NCBI GenBank assembly: GCA_013153895.1 | Contig: JAADDN010000078.1 | Location: forward strand, 1 to 19,553 | Source: Thermoproteota archaeon | GTDB taxonomy: Archaea > Thermoproteota > Thermoprotei > Thermoproteales > Thermocladiaceae | Reading direction: 5' to 3' | DNA length: 19,553 bases | Shown here: positions 1-7,244 of the stretch, in pieces | Numbering within the stretch: position 1 is the first letter of the stretch | How the letters are laid out: every line of letters begins with the position of its first letter | Position numbers and translations under genes: made by a program | Notes under the pieces: model-generated | Told to the model about the DNA's origin: nothing | What the model saw: only the letters and a program-made list of their open reading frames with translations | The model's database searches: none

Positions 1-19
1 TTTTGTAAATTGTTCTCGT

Positions 20-37
20 TAAGGTTTATGAACCTTA
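20..37. repeat. short hairpin-forming inverted repeat at left edge
   Basis: TAAGGTT (20-26) and AACCTTA (31-37) are perfectly complementary around a 4-nt loop (TATG). It lies in the untranslated left edge before the first gene. It could be a 3' hairpin of a gene to the left, or chance in AT-rich DNA. Confidence 0.35.
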
Positions 38-118
38 TCTACTTCTCTACATGTTTCTTTAGTGTATCTATGTCAAGTTTTATTAAGTCTCTTAACGTTT
101 CTATTAACATAGTCGGTA

Positions 119-730
119 ATGATGGATAGCTGCTTAAAAAGCATTATTGAGGAAGTATGTTCAAAATGTCCTCTGAAGAACATTGCCGAGTCCGTTGTTC
201 CTGTTATCGAGGATGTGGTGTTTAAGACATATATCTGGTATCTATCTTCTACACATGATGGATATGTTGCATCAATATACACTATTTATCTAATATTTAC
301 TGAAAACATAATATTTGATGCTGCATCATTAATATTATGCATATCTTCGAGAGAGCCTAGATGGTTTGAATCTTTTACAATACTTTCATCAGCATTTATG
401 ATGCATATGATAGTTAAGAGATGTTTTACAGAGGCTCCTAGACCTATAAAGAATAGGTTTGAAGTTAAGTTTTCAATATATGAGAAAGTTAAGCAGAATG
501 TTCAGAGTAAACTTATGAAGCTTGTAGCTGATGTAGGTGATTCATCTTCATTCGATGTATTTATCGTACCTATATCAACAATATTTCTCATAATGCTCTT
601 CTATTTATGTTCTAACGATGTTGATGATCCTTTTCAGCATGTTATAGACGTGTTGAGGTATGTATTAAATGAGGATACGTTTAAGATTGTCTCAGAGTAT
701 GGTAATACTACTCCAGAGCTAACTACATGA
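119..730 (+). CDS. hypothetical protein with hydrophobic C-terminal segment
   Basis: I do not recognise this 203-residue protein. It starts with two consecutive Met codons (119, 122) after an in-frame stop at 110-112. The N-terminal third carries a C-x(2)-C (CSKC) pair near residues 14-17 and moderately hydrophobic helices. A clear membrane-like segment (VFIVPISTIFLIMLFYL) lies near residues 147-163, and a basic KVKQNVQSKLMK stretch precedes it. It is therefore plausibly a membrane-associated protein, but no family motif is visible. A weak TATA-like CTTAACG (91-97) sits about 25 nt upstream. The TGA stop (728-730) lies inside the C box of the sRNA candidate at 727-776, so coding and RNA signals overlap. 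It is probably a real gene because of its length and the lack of a better reading frame, but lineage-specific. Confidence 0.55.
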   Translation: MMDSCLKSIIEEVCSKCPLKNIAESVVPVIEDVVFKTYIWYLSSTHDGYVASIYTIYLIFTENIIFDAASLILCISSREPRWFESFTILSSAFMMHMIVKRCFTEAPRPIKNRFEVKFSIYEKVKQNVQSKLMKLVADVGDSSSFDVFIVPISTIFLIMLFYLCSNDVDDPFQHVIDVLRYVLNEDTFKIVSEYGNTTPELTT

Positions 731-776
731 TGAGGATGGACCGCCCCTGAAAGGTGAAGATGCCTCGCAATTCTGA
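727..776 (+). ncRNA. box C/D sRNA (2'-O-methylation guide) candidate
   Basis: All four boxes occur in the right order and spacing for an archaeal dual guide: C box ATGATGA (727-733), a 13-nt guide (734-746), D' box CTGA (747-750), a short spacer, a C'-like GTGAAGA (754-760, one mismatch to RTGATGA), a 12-nt guide (761-772) and D box CTGA (773-776). In the family such RNAs bind L7Ae, Nop5 and fibrillarin, and direct methylation of the target nucleotide paired five positions upstream of D or D'. Predicted targets are the complements of the two guides; I could not place them in rRNA or tRNA with confidence. The RNA overlaps the stop codon of the gene ending at 730, so it may be processed from that mRNA; no strong TATA box of its own is seen. 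Confidence 0.72.
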
Positions 777-800
777 TCGTTATCTAATTCTCGATAACGA
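777..800. repeat. perfect 8-bp inverted repeat upstream of aor
   Basis: TCGTTATC (777-784) and GATAACGA (793-800) are exact reverse complements separated by 8 nt. It starts at the base after the sRNA D box and ends 36 nt before the aor TATA box. It may be a regulator operator for aor, or a 3' hairpin or processing element for the sRNA. Confidence 0.5.
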
Positions 801-835
801 TTTAATATTTAATCATAAATTTAGTGTAGAGAATG

Positions 836-843
836 TTTAAATG
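836..843 (+). promoter_or_regulatory. TATA box of aor
   Basis: TTTAAATG is centred about 27 nt upstream of the ATG at 867. This is the spacing expected for a leaderless archaeal transcript beginning at or next to the start codon. Confidence 0.6.
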
Positions 844-866
844 TTTCCTAACTGTAGTATCCTCAG

Positions 867-2759
867 ATGTGTCCCGGAGGTTACGTTGGTAGGATAGCTA
901 GAGTGAATCTCTGGAAAGGCAAGGTCTACTATGAGACTCTCCCTGAAAATGTTCTACGAATGTGGATTGGTGGTAGAGGACTTGGAGTCTACCTCATGCT
1001 TAAGGAAGTTGATCCTAAGGTTGATCCATTCAGTCCCTCTAATAAGGCTATAATAGCTACTGGACCATTAACAGGTCTCACAGGTGCTCCCTCAAGTGGT
1101 AGATGGACCTCCATAACTAAGTCTCCTCTCACAGGAACAGTTCACGATAGTCATAGTGGAGGAAAGTTTGGTCCTGTACTTAAGTTTGCTGGTTTTGACG
1201 CGATCATAATAGAGGATGTCTCTGAGAGACCTGTATGGTTATGGGTTCATGATGGTAAGATAGAGATTAGAGATGCATCAAAATTGTGGGGTCTAGACGT
1301 ACATTCAACAACTAACCTCCTAAAAGAGGAGATAAGTCAGGAGATAGGTAAGGATGAGGCTGAGAAAGCATCTGTAGCATGTATTGGTCCAGCAGGTGAG
1401 AGACTTGTTAAGTTTGCTTCAATAATGAATGACTATAATAGAGCAGCTGGAAGAGGTGGTCATGGAGCAGTATGGGGAAGCAAGAAGCTTAAGGCAGTAG
1501 TAGTGTATGGAAAAGAGAGACCTAAGATAGCTAATGAGGAGAAGTTTAGAGAAGCTTCGAGAAGAGCAATGGAGAAGCTTAGAACGAACTCTGTGACTGG
1601 TCAAGCCTTACCTAAGCTTGGTACAGCAGTCCTCGTTAAGATAATTAATGAAGCAGGAATATTACCAACAAGAAACTTCAGGACAGGAGTCTTCCCAGAA
1701 GCTGATAAGATAAGTGGAGAAGTACTTGCAGAGAAGTACCTAGTACCTGAGAAGCAGAGAAAGGAGATATGTTGGGGCTGTCCAATAGGATGTGCAAGAT
1801 ATACACAGGTACGTGAGGGCAGGTTTACAGGAGAGGGAGGAGGACCAGAATATGAGACCATATGGGCATTTGGACCACAGTGTGGTGTTAGTGACTTCTC
1901 AGCAATAATGAAGGCTAACTATCTCTGTAATGAGCTTGGTCTAGACACCATATCTATGGGACACGTGATAGGAACGTTCATGGAGCTTGTAGAGAGAGGA
2001 AAAGTACCTAAGGAGCTCTTGAGAGGTCTCAAAGTTGAGTGGGGTAATCCAGAGGTAATAGTGGAGCTAGTATGGAGAACAGCATACAGGTCAGGAATAG
2101 GAGATTACCTAGCAGAGGGAGCTAAGAGACTTGCAGAAACCTTCAACGATCCTGATGTTGCAATGGTAGTGAGAGGACAAGAGCTACCAGCATATGATCC
2201 ACGTGGAGTACAGGGACATGGACTAGGATACGCTACAAGCAACAGAGGAGGATGCCACCTACGTGCATACATGATATCTCCAGAGGTTCTAGGAGTACCT
2301 AGACCAGTAGATAGATTCGATACTAAAGGAAAACCTGAAATGGTAAAACACTTCCAAGACGTGTTCGCAGTAGTAGACAGCCTAGTATTATGTAAGTTCA
2401 CGACATTTGCATTATGGGTAGAAGACTATGTACCACTACTCTCAGGAGCAACAGGCTGGGACATAACTGAGGAAGAGTTCTGTAAGATAGGTGAGAGAAT
2501 CTATAATGCAGAGAGAGTATTCAACATATTATCATTCGGAGATGGTAGACAATACGATACATTACCAAGAAGACTACTAGAGGAACCAATGCCAGAAGGA
2601 CCAGCTAAGGGACATGTAGTGAGGTTAGGAGAAATGTTAGACGAGTACTACAGGTTGAGAGGATGGAAAGATGGTAGACCAACAAGAGCAAAATTAGAGG
2701 AGCTAGGATTGAAGTGGCTTGCTGATAGACTAGAAGAGGAAGGACTTTTACCAGAGTAA
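867..2759 (+). CDS. aor: tungsten-containing aldehyde:ferredoxin oxidoreductase
   Basis: This 630-residue protein belongs to the AOR family, cytosolic enzymes with a tungstobispterin centre and one [4Fe-4S] cluster that oxidise aldehydes to carboxylates and reduce ferredoxin. The three clustered Cys ligands are CWGCPIGC (C302, C305, C309) and the distant fourth is C509 (DSLVLC), matching the CxxCxxxC plus late Cys pattern of Pyrococcus AOR. The N-terminal beta-rich pterin-binding part carries GGRGLG (35-40), SGRWT (77-81) and NDYNRAAGRGGHGAVWG (188-204). DPRGVQGHGLGYATSNRGG (444-462) is the second pterin-binding stretch. Length is slightly above the roughly 605 of the Pyrococcus enzyme. The ATG at 867 has a TATA box at leaderless distance. 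The cmo-like maturase gene follows after 16 nt. The aldehyde substrate cannot be told from sequence, and other AOR-family members (GOR, WOR) remain possible. Confidence 0.93.
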   Translation: MCPGGYVGRIARVNLWKGKVYYETLPENVLRMWIGGRGLGVYLMLKEVDPKVDPFSPSNKAIIATGPLTGLTGAPSSGRWTSITKSPLTGTVHDSHSGGKFGPVLKFAGFDAIIIEDVSERPVWLWVHDGKIEIRDASKLWGLDVHSTTNLLKEEISQEIGKDEAEKASVACIGPAGERLVKFASIMNDYNRAAGRGGHGAVWGSKKLKAVVVYGKERPKIANEEKFREASRRAMEKLRTNSVTGQALPKLGTAVLVKIINEAGILPTRNFRTGVFPEADKISGEVLAEKYLVPEKQRKEICWGCPIGCARYTQVREGRFTGEGGGPEYETIWAFGPQCGVSDFSAIMKANYLCNELGLDTISMGHVIGTFMELVERGKVPKELLRGLKVEWGNPEVIVELVWRTAYRSGIGDYLAEGAKRLAETFNDPDVAMVVRGQELPAYDPRGVQGHGLGYATSNRGGCHLRAYMISPEVLGVPRPVDRFDTKGKPEMVKHFQDVFAVVDSLVLCKFTTFALWVEDYVPLLSGATGWDITEEEFCKIGERIYNAERVFNILSFGDGRQYDTLPRRLLEEPMPEGPAKGHVVRLGEMLDEYYRLRGWKDGRPTRAKLEELGLKWLADRLEEEGLLPE

Positions 2760-2775
2760 AAGATAGAACAACCTC

Positions 2776-3837
2776 ATGTCATTTAAAATAGATGAGTGGA
2801 TCGTAAAATTAGACGAAAATACTAGACCTAAAACAATAATTGTAGAACCATCTCTAGAATGTAACTTCTCCTGCCCATACTGTTTTCGAAGAACATTCTA
2901 CGAAAACATACGTAGAAGATTTCTAGATATTGAACTATTCAAAAAGATTTCAGAAGAGTGTTATAGGGAGAACATAAGGAAGATAGTATTTACAGGATTC
3001 GGTGAACCAACACTTAACCCATATTTTCACGACATGTTAGATATATCGTTTAGAAAATTTGATAAAGTTGTATTAAACACTAATGGCAGTAAAATTCATG
3101 AGTTTGAGAGAGAAATATTAAGAAATTTAGACAAACTTGAACTAGTAGTAAGTATTCATGGTGAAGATACGTTTAATATTGTTGAAGATCTTATGAAGAA
3201 AGTTCAAGAGACTGGACGTAAGATACATACTAGAGCTATCGTAGTAATATCACGATCTAGTTATGATTCTCTTATTGAAATCTTAGATAGGTGTTTAAAA
3301 TATTTTTCAATAATAATTATAACAAACATAATACCTATCGATGAGAGATCTCTCAAAGATTCATGTATAGACGATCAATTATGTGAGAATAATGTTAGAA
3401 ATGTGTTAGCTAAATATGGATTTAAATTTATGTTTTCAGGTTCGTGTGTTAAGTCTGTAGATTTTAAGTTGAGAACAAGCATATTTGAGTGTCCATTCAT
3501 AGATTCTAAAGCAATTTTCATACGTAGTGATGGTCTTGTATCACCATGCATGTTTATGAGTCATGGATGGAAGCTCTATTTGCAAGGTATTGAGAGAACT
3601 GTGACTCCTGTGATATATGGTGATGTGTCTGAGAATACTATAGTTGATATATGGAGGAGTCCCATATATGCTAAGTTCAGGTTTCTTGTAAAGATGAGAC
3701 AGTTTCCTTCCTGTCTTGATTGTGATCTTGTTCAATATTGCACATTTACACTATCTAACGAACATGATTGCTGGGGTAATAGTCCATCATGCGCATTCTG
3801 CCCATTCGCGAGAAAGCTAGCTTACTGTCCTACCTAG
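2776..3837 (+). CDS. cmo: radical SAM protein paired with tungsten oxidoreductase (Cmo-like cofactor maturase)
   Basis: This 353-residue radical SAM protein has the cluster motif CNFSCPYC (C29, C33, C36) followed by a TIM-barrel with GFGEPTLNP (SAM contact, about residues 75-83) and LNTNG. The C-terminal third is rich in Cys (C-x(2)-C within PSCLDCDLVQYC, then CWGNSPSCAFC), typical of auxiliary Fe-S cluster domains of the SPASM/twitch type. In Pyrococcus the gene next to aor (cmo) encodes a related MoaA/PqqE-like protein, and databases name this group tungsten cofactor oxidoreductase radical SAM maturase. The position 16 nt behind aor supports that role. Its chemistry is not established; activating or modifying the tungstopterin enzyme is an inference. 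Its TAG stop interlocks with the stop of the convergent tiaS gene in a CTAG tetranucleotide. Confidence 0.85.
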   Translation: MSFKIDEWIVKLDENTRPKTIIVEPSLECNFSCPYCFRRTFYENIRRRFLDIELFKKISEECYRENIRKIVFTGFGEPTLNPYFHDMLDISFRKFDKVVLNTNGSKIHEFEREILRNLDKLELVVSIHGEDTFNIVEDLMKKVQETGRKIHTRAIVVISRSSYDSLIEILDRCLKYFSIIIITNIIPIDERSLKDSCIDDQLCENNVRNVLAKYGFKFMFSGSCVKSVDFKLRTSIFECPFIDSKAIFIRSDGLVSPCMFMSHGWKLYLQGIERTVTPVIYGDVSENTIVDIWRSPIYAKFRFLVKMRQFPSCLDCDLVQYCTFTLSNEHDCWGNSPSCAFCPFARKLAYCPT

Positions 3838-5132
3838 ATTATCCACATTGGTATATCTAGCTCACTAAACATATTTGAAAACCTCTCTATCCCAATCCTG
3901 TCAGGAATCTTCATAAGATGCCTAAACTCTGATAAGTATGGTAGAGAAATGAGTCCAGAACTTATCATAGGTTCATCATTAAGAATCTTATGAACATTAG
4001 TAATCTCAATATTACATCTCTTGCAGAAGAAACCCTTACCTTTACCTAGAGATTTCAAAGTTGATCCACATCTTGGGCATCTAGGATTTAATACTTTCAC
4101 AAGTCTTCTACTCAGCTTTCTACATCCTTCAACATATATGAAATATTTTCCATCCTTAATACGTAGTCCTCCCCAAACCTCAACTATATCTCCCAAACTT
4201 TTTTCTAAGAATGTACAGGGGTCACCTATATGTCTATAGGAGAACACGTTAGGATCCTTCTCTGTAAAACATTGTAAGTGTCTGTCCTCTGTTCTAGATA
4301 TCTTGATTATCTTAACTATAGTCTTATATGGGTTGAACGTTCTCATAATATTCTCTGAATATTCTAAGTGTATTCCTGTAGCTTGGTTTGTATGAAATAG
4401 AAGCCAACCTTCAATATCTATCTTAGCAATAGCTTGAACTAGAGATGATAGGAAGATCACGTGAAGAGGAGAGTCTCCTCTGACACCGTATATTACTGGG
4501 TCAGGACCGCTAGGAAATATCAATATTTTCTCGTTCTCTAGATCGATGTTAGCAAATGTATATAATCTAAATAAGTTGTCTAATAGTGAAAATATTTGTA
4601 TATTAAGATCAATATTCTTCTTTATTGATGGATCACCATATGCAAGAAGCTCAAATGTTGAATCTCTATCTGGAATGAAACCCAAGCATGCTACAGCTCC
4701 AATCTTACCTCTCCCTCCGTGTATATATATGTTAAGTTTTCTACATATTTTATCTATCTGATCGCTTGTTATAACATCTGTTACAGCTTTCTTATAGACT
4801 TTGTATAATATTTTCAATTTTTCTAAATTATCGACAAGTGTTACAGCTATTCCTGGATCTGCTTTACCTCTCTTCTCCCTATACTTGTCTACTATTTCTC
4901 GAATATGTTCTATAAAGTCTTTTTCTGATATATCTTTCACATCTATTACTATTCTTACTGCAGCATTCCCACGTGTCTTGAACGGTATGTATGGGTTAAG
5001 TCTCACTAATGCAGGTAGTGGAATAATGTTCAAGTTTTCTTTTAGAAGCTCATGTATGAGCTTGTATGCTACATATGTTGTACATCCTCCAAAGTGACTA
5101 TCATGATCATCTATTCCTAATAGTAGGAGCAC
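3834..5132 (-). CDS. tiaS: tRNA(Ile2) 2-agmatinylcytidine synthetase
   Basis: TiaS joins agmatine to C34 of the CAU-anticodon tRNA-Ile so that it decodes AUA; it is archaea-specific. The protein has 432 residues. The N-terminal TCKD-type kinase signature reads GIDDHDSHFGGCTTY (6-20), which retains the acidic pair and the Thr of CTT. RLNPYIPFKTRGNAAV follows near 44-59. A central VIYGVRGDSP segment precedes an OB-like domain, and a C-terminal zinc ribbon carries CPRCG...CKRC (about 350-372). The family usually has DDTDS; here the third position is His. The GTG start overlaps the TAG stop of dcd by one base (TAGTG), so the two genes are an operon, probably translationally coupled. It converges on cmo with overlapping stop codons. 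Confidence 0.93.
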   Translation of the reverse strand: MLLLLGIDDHDSHFGGCTTYVAYKLIHELLKENLNIIPLPALVRLNPYIPFKTRGNAAVRIVIDVKDISEKDFIEHIREIVDKYREKRGKADPGIAVTLVDNLEKLKILYKVYKKAVTDVITSDQIDKICRKLNIYIHGGRGKIGAVACLGFIPDRDSTFELLAYGDPSIKKNIDLNIQIFSLLDNLFRLYTFANIDLENEKILIFPSGPDPVIYGVRGDSPLHVIFLSSLVQAIAKIDIEGWLLFHTNQATGIHLEYSENIMRTFNPYKTIVKIIKISRTEDRHLQCFTEKDPNVFSYRHIGDPCTFLEKSLGDIVEVWGGLRIKDGKYFIYVEGCRKLSRRLVKVLNPRCPRCGSTLKSLGKGKGFFCKRCNIEITNVHKILNDEPMISSGLISLPYLSEFRHLMKIPDRIGIERFSNMFSELDIPMWII

Positions 5133-5710
5133 TATCTTGATAGGTCGCTTAGCTTCCTAATTATCTCTTCAGCTTTCTGGCACTCATCTTTCAATCCTTT
5201 TGGAGGTCTCACGCCTCTCTGACCAAGGTATTTTCCTAGGTATCTTGCCTGTCCTTCACATTTTAAGAGTACTAGATGTAGGAACCTCATTCCTGTTCTT
5301 AAGATTATTGGGTTAGGACTATTGTTAACTACCTCTATCGTTAATGTTCCTTCAAATCCTGCATCAACGACCGTTGGTGGTATTGATAGTCCATATCTTG
5401 CTAACGTGCTTCTGAGATTACATAATCCTATTATGTTATCTGGAAGTTTTACATACTCTATGGTTGTTAGAAGTACGAAGTTTCTTGGAGGTATGACTAT
5501 CTTTCCATCACACTTAACGATTCTGAAGTATTCTGAAGCATCATCTATGTTGCAGGGATCTATTGGAGTGTTCTCATATGCATATATTGCATACTCGTTA
5601 CCGATTCTTAGGTCAATTCCGTTCTCTCTTATAGAGTCGTCAAATATGGGCTCTATCTTCAGTTTTCCCTCCTCTATCAATTTCTCTATCTCTGATCTAG
5701 CGAGGATCAT
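5132..5710 (-). CDS. dcd: dCTP deaminase (possibly bifunctional with dUTPase activity)
   Basis: This 192-residue protein is of the dCTP deaminase/dUTPase trimeric jelly-roll fold and deaminates dCTP to dUTP for dTMP synthesis. Signature segments are SIRENGIDLRIG (near 27-38), LRSTLARYGLSIPPTVVDAGFEG (beginning near 99, with the phosphate-contacting RSTLAR) and LTIEVVNNSP, containing the Glu expected for catalysis. The late YLGQ motif is present. Some archaeal members also hydrolyse the product to dUMP; sequence reading alone does not settle this. The ATG at 5710 has a TATA box 25 nt upstream on the minus strand, so it heads a dcd-tiaS operon. The preceding gene (glnA) is divergent. Confidence 0.93.
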   Translation of the reverse strand: MILARSEIEKLIEEGKLKIEPIFDDSIRENGIDLRIGNEYAIYAYENTPIDPCNIDDASEYFRIVKCDGKIVIPPRNFVLLTTIEYVKLPDNIIGLCNLRSTLARYGLSIPPTVVDAGFEGTLTIEVVNNSPNPIILRTGMRFLHLVLLKCEGQARYLGKYLGQRGVRPPKGLKDECQKAEEIIRKLSDLSR

Positions 5711-5731
5711 CCTATGTTATCCTACTGGCAG

Positions 5732-5738
5732 ATTTATA
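5732..5738 (-). promoter_or_regulatory. TATA box of dcd-tiaS operon
   Basis: On the minus strand this reads TATAAAT, centred 25 nt before the dcd ATG, giving a leaderless transcript. Confidence 0.6.
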
Positions 5739-5749
5739 GGTGAGAAACA

Positions 5750-5758
5750 TTTAATATA
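5750..5758 (+). promoter_or_regulatory. TATA-like element facing glnA
   Basis: TTTAATATA on the plus strand is centred 26 nt before the ATG of the 35-codon ORF at 5780. It could drive that ORF or a longer glnA transcript. Confidence 0.4.
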
Positions 5759-5761
5759 TCT

Positions 5762-5787
5762 TATGTCAGTCTCATACATATGACATA
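5762..5787. promoter_or_regulatory. nested inverted repeat in dcd/glnA divergent region
   Basis: TATGTCA (5762-5768) and TGACATA (5781-5787) are exact reverse complements with a 12-nt spacer. Inside, TCATA (5772-5776) and TATGA (5779-5783) form a second dyad around CA. The element sits where the transcript from the TATA at 5750 would start, as expected of a repressor site. No regulator can be assigned. Confidence 0.4.
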
Positions 5788-5887
5788 TCGTCAAGATCTT
5801 ACGAGCATTTTCGACAGAATGTTAGGGAGATACGTCACCTTGCGGAAACTCCTTGATGTAATACCTTTATACTCCGTAGAAACTTGA
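5780..5887 (+). CDS. possible 35-residue leaderless small protein upstream of glnA
   Basis: An ATG at 5780 opens a 35-codon frame closed by TGA at 5885-5887, 7 nt before the GTG of glnA. The peptide begins MTYRQDLTSIF and ends LLDVIPLYSVET; it looks amphipathic, with several Arg and Leu, and has no Cys or membrane segment. Support comes from a TATA-like TTTAATATA centred 26 nt upstream, the same geometry as the larger leaderless genes here. Against it, the frame is short, the glnA TATA box lies inside it, and the inverted repeat at 5762-5787 covers its start. If real, its place suggests a link to glutamine synthetase expression or activity, which is inference only. Confidence 0.3.
   Translation: MTYRQDLTSIFDRMLGRYVTLRKLLDVIPLYSVET
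5865..5872 (+). promoter_or_regulatory. TATA box of glnA
   Basis: CTTTATAC is centred 27 nt before the GTG start at 5895, indicating a leaderless mRNA. Confidence 0.6.
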
Positions 5888-5894
5888 ACTTCTC

Positions 5895-7244
5895 GTGCTC
5901 AGCAAGGAGATCCTTGAACAGATAACGAAGGTAGATCCACTAGACGTGTGGAGAGTGCTCAAAGGTGCAGGAGTAAAGTATGTGAAGTTCGTGCTGTCAG
6001 ACATATATGGAAGACCTAAATGTGAGATTGTTCAGATAGATGCTGCAAAAGACATATTTACTGGAGGAATGCCGTTTGACGGTTCATCAATACCTGCATA
6101 TGCTACAGTAAACAGAAGCGACTTCGTTGCATTACCTGACTGTAGAAGTGTGTTCATAGAGACTTGGAATGGTGGTAAGCTTGCATCAGTGTTCCTCTCC
6201 GTCATAGATGACTCAGGATATCCACATCCACTAGATCCTAGGAACGTTCTTATGGCTGTGATGAACGAGATAAGGAAGAAGGGTTATGATGTGAAGGCTG
6301 GTGTTGAGATGGAGTTCTTCATAGTGAAGGTTGTTGATGGTAAGCCACAGCTAGTAGATCCAGGACTCTACTTTGAGGGGTATAATGTTCACATGCTCAT
6401 GAAGCCTATACTTGAGATACAGACTCACTTCGAGCTAGCTGGATTTGGAAGCTCTAAGGTTCATCATGAGGTAGCTCCAAGCCAGTATGAGATAAATATA
6501 CCTGCAGACGATCCTGTGAAGACTGGAGACAAGGTGCTGATGTTCAAGATAATGACTAAGGACATAGCTAAGCAGCATGGTCTAGAGACAACATTCATGC
6601 CAAAACCATTCTGGGGACTAAACGGAAGTGGAGCACATACTCACCTCAGCGTTCATGATGCTAAGACTGGAGAAAACTTGTTCAAATCTACTGAGAAGAT
6701 AACAGAGACCTGTGCATATGCTATAGGTGGAATACTGAAGTACGCACGTGAGATAAGTGCCATAGTTGCACCAACAGTGAACTCATATAAGAGACTAGTA
6801 CCTGGACATGAAGCACCAACAAGAATAGTATGGGGATACGCTAACAGGAGTGCTCTAGTTAGAGTACCATTCTACAAGAGGAAGATCAACAGGATAGAGT
6901 ACAGAGAGCCAGATCCATCATTCAACCCATACCTCGCTCTTGCAGTGATGGCTCTAGCAATGATAAGAGGAATAGAGAACAAGATTGATCCAGGAGCACC
7001 AACAGAAGAGATAGCATACGAGCTACCTAACGTACCTGAGACACCTAAGCATCTAGGAGAAGCAATAGAGCTCTTCGAGAAGAGTGAGATAGCTCAGATG
7101 CTTCCACAAGAGCTAGTTAAGAAGTATGTTGAGCTCAAGAAGAAGGAGTGGGAGAGCTATTGTGCAGCTGTAGGAAAACCATGGGAGGAGACTGTAACAA
7201 AGATAACTGACTGGGAGTATGAGCAGTATCTACTCTTCGCCTAA
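5895..7244 (+). CDS. glnA: glutamine synthetase, type I
   Basis: GlnA makes glutamine from glutamate, ammonia and ATP as a cytosolic dodecamer. The protein has 449 residues, normal for GSI. Visible signatures are MPFDGSSIP (near residues 58-66), GVEMEFF (metal-binding Glu), HHEVAPSQYEIN (catalytic and metal residues), the ATP-site GLNGSGAHTHLSV, the latch-region APTVNSYKRLVPGHEAPTRI (beginning near 292) and YREPDPSFNPYLAL. A Tyr is present in AYELP, where enterobacterial GSI is adenylylated, but no adenylyltransferase is visible and archaeal GSI is not known to depend on it. A TATA box 27 nt upstream of the GTG start supports that start. The stop interlocks with that of the convergent radical SAM gene at 7241-7244. 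Confidence 0.96.
   Translation: MLSKEILEQITKVDPLDVWRVLKGAGVKYVKFVLSDIYGRPKCEIVQIDAAKDIFTGGMPFDGSSIPAYATVNRSDFVALPDCRSVFIETWNGGKLASVFLSVIDDSGYPHPLDPRNVLMAVMNEIRKKGYDVKAGVEMEFFIVKVVDGKPQLVDPGLYFEGYNVHMLMKPILEIQTHFELAGFGSSKVHHEVAPSQYEINIPADDPVKTGDKVLMFKIMTKDIAKQHGLETTFMPKPFWGLNGSGAHTHLSVHDAKTGENLFKSTEKITETCAYAIGGILKYAREISAIVAPTVNSYKRLVPGHEAPTRIVWGYANRSALVRVPFYKRKINRIEYREPDPSFNPYLALAVMALAMIRGIENKIDPGAPTEEIAYELPNVPETPKHLGEAIELFEKSEIAQMLPQELVKKYVELKKKEWESYCAAVGKPWEETVTKITDWEYEQYLLFA

Noticed and set aside
48..160. Minus-strand open stretch reading like a helical C-terminus (LIETLRDLIKLDIDTLKKHVEK)
   Set aside because: Only about 34 codons between stops, no start with promoter, and it runs opposite the start of the plus-strand gene at 119; kept as possible remnant only.
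5322..5783. 153-codon plus-strand frame opposite dcd
   Set aside because: Lies over conserved dCTP deaminase motifs on the other strand and has no family features.
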